The position numbers were made by a program, and so were the translations under genes. The notes below the pieces were generated by a model that saw nothing but the letters and a program-made list of their open reading frames with translations, did not search any database and was not told the DNA's origin. Positions 12,345 through 14,171 of a DNA stretch of 14,171 nucleotides are shown here, piece by piece. The DNA comes from an uncultured Lachnospiraceae bacterium. Its GTDB lineage: Bacteria > Bacillota_A > Clostridia > Lachnospirales > Lachnospiraceae. Numbering within the stretch: the first letter of the stretch is position 1; each line of letters opens with the position of its first letter. The stretch lies in assembly GCA_902767195.1 (NCBI GenBank), contig CACXGS010000365.1:1-14171 (forward strand). The letters are read 5' to 3'.

Positions 12345-13811
12345 TTATTCCAGATCCTCATAAAGTGCATCATACACACTGGGTTTGAAAATCTTGAGTC
12401 GATCTCTGCCAGTATTATATACAAACGCACGAATGACTCCCTCTAAATCATCCATCTTATCTGTATCAAATAAAGCGCCGGGGTTGAACTTAAAAGCATC
12501 ATCCCAGAGATACTTTATTACTTTCTCCGGAAATACCCTGTTCTTCATAACCGCATTTCGAATTTCCTTAACACGTGCTTTTTCAAATGGAGTGATGCTT
12601 CCATAACGCTCATGTCTCAGTAGAGTATTATATTCGTCGAGCAACGACTCTGCTCCTTCTGACGGTTCACCATTTTCATCATACTCAAGATCTGTCTCGT
12701 GAACGAAGTACACACCTAATCTCTTATCTTCGGGTGATGCCATTTTTGCTTTATTACCAACGATTATCGCGTTAACGGTCTCACAAAATCTTCTCCACGT
12801 TACGCCTGTATCTAGTATGGGCGCGTATGCTAATGATGCAGGGACGTTATCAAACGTGTTCTCAACCAGTCTCATTTTCCACCTGCGCTGAAAAGCAGTA
12901 TCCAGTGTAAAAGCATTCTGGTAAGATGTATTCATGGTCGCAATTATCCAAAGGTTTCTCGGTATACGAACCTTATGCGTTGGATCGCCGTATATCGCCT
13001 CAGCCATATATCTGTGGGTGATTCCATATTCGCTTACCCCATTGGGATAAAATAGTCCTTCAATTTGTTTTTCTTCGAGGGTCCTGTCAAGAAGTTGAAG
13101 CGCCTCACCAAAGATTGCCGGCGCATTTCCCCTATTGATTTCCTCTATGATGAGAACGTAATCTGTCACTGGATCCCGTTCTGCATTTCTCAGCATCATG
13201 GTGAAAGGGCCGGGCACAAATTCATATGTGACTTGTTTCTCTCCGTCTACTATCGGAAGAATCTGACCTATAAAATCAGCGTTTGTATAATCTGGGTGAA
13301 ATACTACTCTCTCGACTTTACACATATCATTACAATATTCATGTTCGATTATCCAGCTTTTTCCGGACCCGGTTACCCCATAAAGAAGGACATTCTCTCC
13401 ACCCTGCTTTACCAGATAATCATCATAACCTACACCAGCAAAATCACTTTGCATTGCATATTCTATAAAACATGCTCCCAGCATCTTTTCTATGATCTCT
13501 CTGTAGGTGCTATTATCTATTTGTATGAGTGTCTTTACATCAGGATGATCGTAAATAATCCTTTGGATTATAACGGATACTTCATAAAAAGAAGGGCCCG
13601 ATATGGTTTCAAAGGCCTTTATTAATCCGCATCTTCCTTCGGAACCGCTGCTTTTTGCATAAAAGATATACGCAGCACTTCTCTCATGGCTCGAAACATA
13701 ACCGATTATTTTATCTCCATCATTAAGTATCTCGAAGTCACATTCGTTCTCATGCTCAATCATGGAAAATGCTTCTTTGCTTTCTCCTACCAATAAATAA
13801 TAGTTACTCAT
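12345..13811 (-). CDS. McrB-like AAA+ NTPase, partner of the LlaJI-type nuclease
   Basis: A 488-aa motor/translocase subunit. Residues 1-about 120 form an N-terminal domain I cannot identify, possibly for DNA recognition. The AAA+ core has Walker A GVTGSGKS (145-152), FHPDYTNADFIGQILP (171-186), Walker B VLIIEEINRGN (219-229) and the McrB-group signature ATMNTSYQNAFTLDTAFQRRW (291-311). The motif MNT plus TLDTAFQRRW is typical of the LlaJI/McrB group, which usually hydrolyses GTP; that specificity is family knowledge. The start at ATG 13811 has GGAGG 7 nt upstream. It is preceded 48 bp upstream by the end of another leftward gene and followed 23 bp later by the nuclease gene. With that nuclease it forms an apparently intact two-component cleavage machine. 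Confidence 0.9.
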   Translation of the reverse strand: MSNYYLLVGESKEAFSMIEHENECDFEILNDGDKIIGYVSSHERSAAYIFYAKSSGSEGRCGLIKAFETISGPSFYEVSVIIQRIIYDHPDVKTLIQIDNSTYREIIEKMLGACFIEYAMQSDFAGVGYDDYLVKQGGENVLLYGVTGSGKSWIIEHEYCNDMCKVERVVFHPDYTNADFIGQILPIVDGEKQVTYEFVPGPFTMMLRNAERDPVTDYVLIIEEINRGNAPAIFGEALQLLDRTLEEKQIEGLFYPNGVSEYGITHRYMAEAIYGDPTHKVRIPRNLWIIATMNTSYQNAFTLDTAFQRRWKMRLVENTFDNVPASLAYAPILDTGVTWRRFCETVNAIIVGNKAKMASPEDKRLGVYFVHETDLEYDENGEPSEGAESLLDEYNTLLRHERYGSITPFEKARVKEIRNAVMKNRVFPEKVIKYLWDDAFKFNPGALFDTDKMDDLEGVIRAFVYNTGRDRLKIFKPSVYDALYEDLE

Positions 13812-13859
13812 ATGTTTCCTCCACTAGTTCTCCCTATATAAAACGCTTTAAGCACGTTA

Positions 13860-14171
13860 TTAAGTCATTGAATACCAGGCTGGACGATATTTACTTGCCC
13901 GGCCCCCCGTTGCGTGAAATTTGAATTTAACCCCAAGCTTTTGGCATTGATCAGTTACTTGCTTTCCTTCAGTCTCCCCTGCAACGATCCACAAGCTTCC
14001 TCCTTTGGGTCTCTTATCCACATATTCAAATCCGGATTTCTTTATCGCTTCTATTACCGGATCCTTCTCCTTTTTTACCGAACAAGTCGAAGGCTCTACA
14101 GGACTTGCTATATTCTTCTTTTTAGTAAAGGCTTCTTCAAATTCCTTTCCATATTCTGGTTCGACCCTGTG
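13860..14171 (-). CDS. C-terminal fragment of a leftward gene cut by the window edge
   Basis: The frame is open from the right edge to TAA at 13860-13862 (103 residues visible). After a lysine-rich linker with TKKKN and VKKEKDP, the last 65 residues form a compact domain: IEAIKKSGFEYVDKRPKGG, SLWIVAGE, QCQKLGVKFKFHATGG, KYRPAWYSM. I have an impression of similar small C-terminal domains on larger nucleic-acid enzymes, but cannot name the family. It ends 48 bp before the McrB-like start and shares its orientation, so it is probably part of, or just upstream of, the restriction operon. No methyltransferase motif is visible in the fragment. Confidence 0.7.
   Translation of the reverse strand, partial: HRVEPEYGKEFEEAFTKKKNIASPVEPSTCSVKKEKDPVIEAIKKSGFEYVDKRPKGGSLWIVAGETEGKQVTDQCQKLGVKFKFHATGGRASKYRPAWYSMT

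Noticed and set aside
13065..13625. 186-aa plus-strand ORF inside the McrB-like gene
   Set aside because: Antisense to Walker motifs of a clear AAA+ protein; low-plausibility composition and no ribosome binding site.

Overview
The window looks like the early/replication region of a phage-like or integrative element in a Gram-positive host. A Bacillota/Clostridia host is likely, inferred from near-consensus AGGAGG ribosome binding sites, tight packing and the protein families. It is joined to accessory and defence genes. No integrase, capsid, terminase, tRNA or rRNA gene is visible, so the kind of element (prophage, phage-plasmid, ICE) cannot be fixed. Nearly everything is on the minus strand; the one plus-strand gene is at 9727-10962.

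Right part (14171 to 11047, minus): the 3' end of an unidentified gene, then a McrB-like AAA+ NTPase and a LlaJI-type PD-(D/E)XK nuclease, closed by a strong terminator. No methyltransferase is in the window. Next comes a solitary plus-strand gene (411 aa) with a C-terminal CGNR/ABATE-like zinc finger. It has its own near-consensus promoter and a palindrome in its leader.

Centre (9272 to 2176, minus): two tandem paralogous sigma-region-4 proteins, then a large AEP primase-SF3 helicase (VapE family) and a roughly 420-bp non-coding stretch with GGAACAAG iterons and a 29-nt alternating purine-pyrimidine run, a good replication-origin candidate. After that come a 50-aa and a 109-aa protein, a DUF2815 ssDNA-binding-like protein and a family A DNA polymerase with a 3'-5' exonuclease domain. 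Together these form a nearly complete DNA replication module.

Left part (1967 to 238, minus): small accessory genes. They include a 51-codon reading frame broken by an in-frame TAA, two proteins sharing an N-terminal module, and a small zinc-ribbon reading frame whose own promoter and ribosome binding site lie inside a longer ORF. Bases 1-237 hold no gene I can support.

The most striking non-coding signal is a bipartite element, (G/C)GTTGTrAA-N12-TGTCCTTGG, found four times with an invariant 15-bp gap between its GTTGT and TGTCC parts. It is always on the minus strand and always shortly upstream of a gene or operon: sigma-like gene 2, VapE, the 50-aa/pol operon and the 104-aa operon. The first sigma-like gene lacks it and has a housekeeping-type promoter candidate instead. 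I infer an element-encoded regulatory cascade in which the sigma-like protein(s) act on this element.
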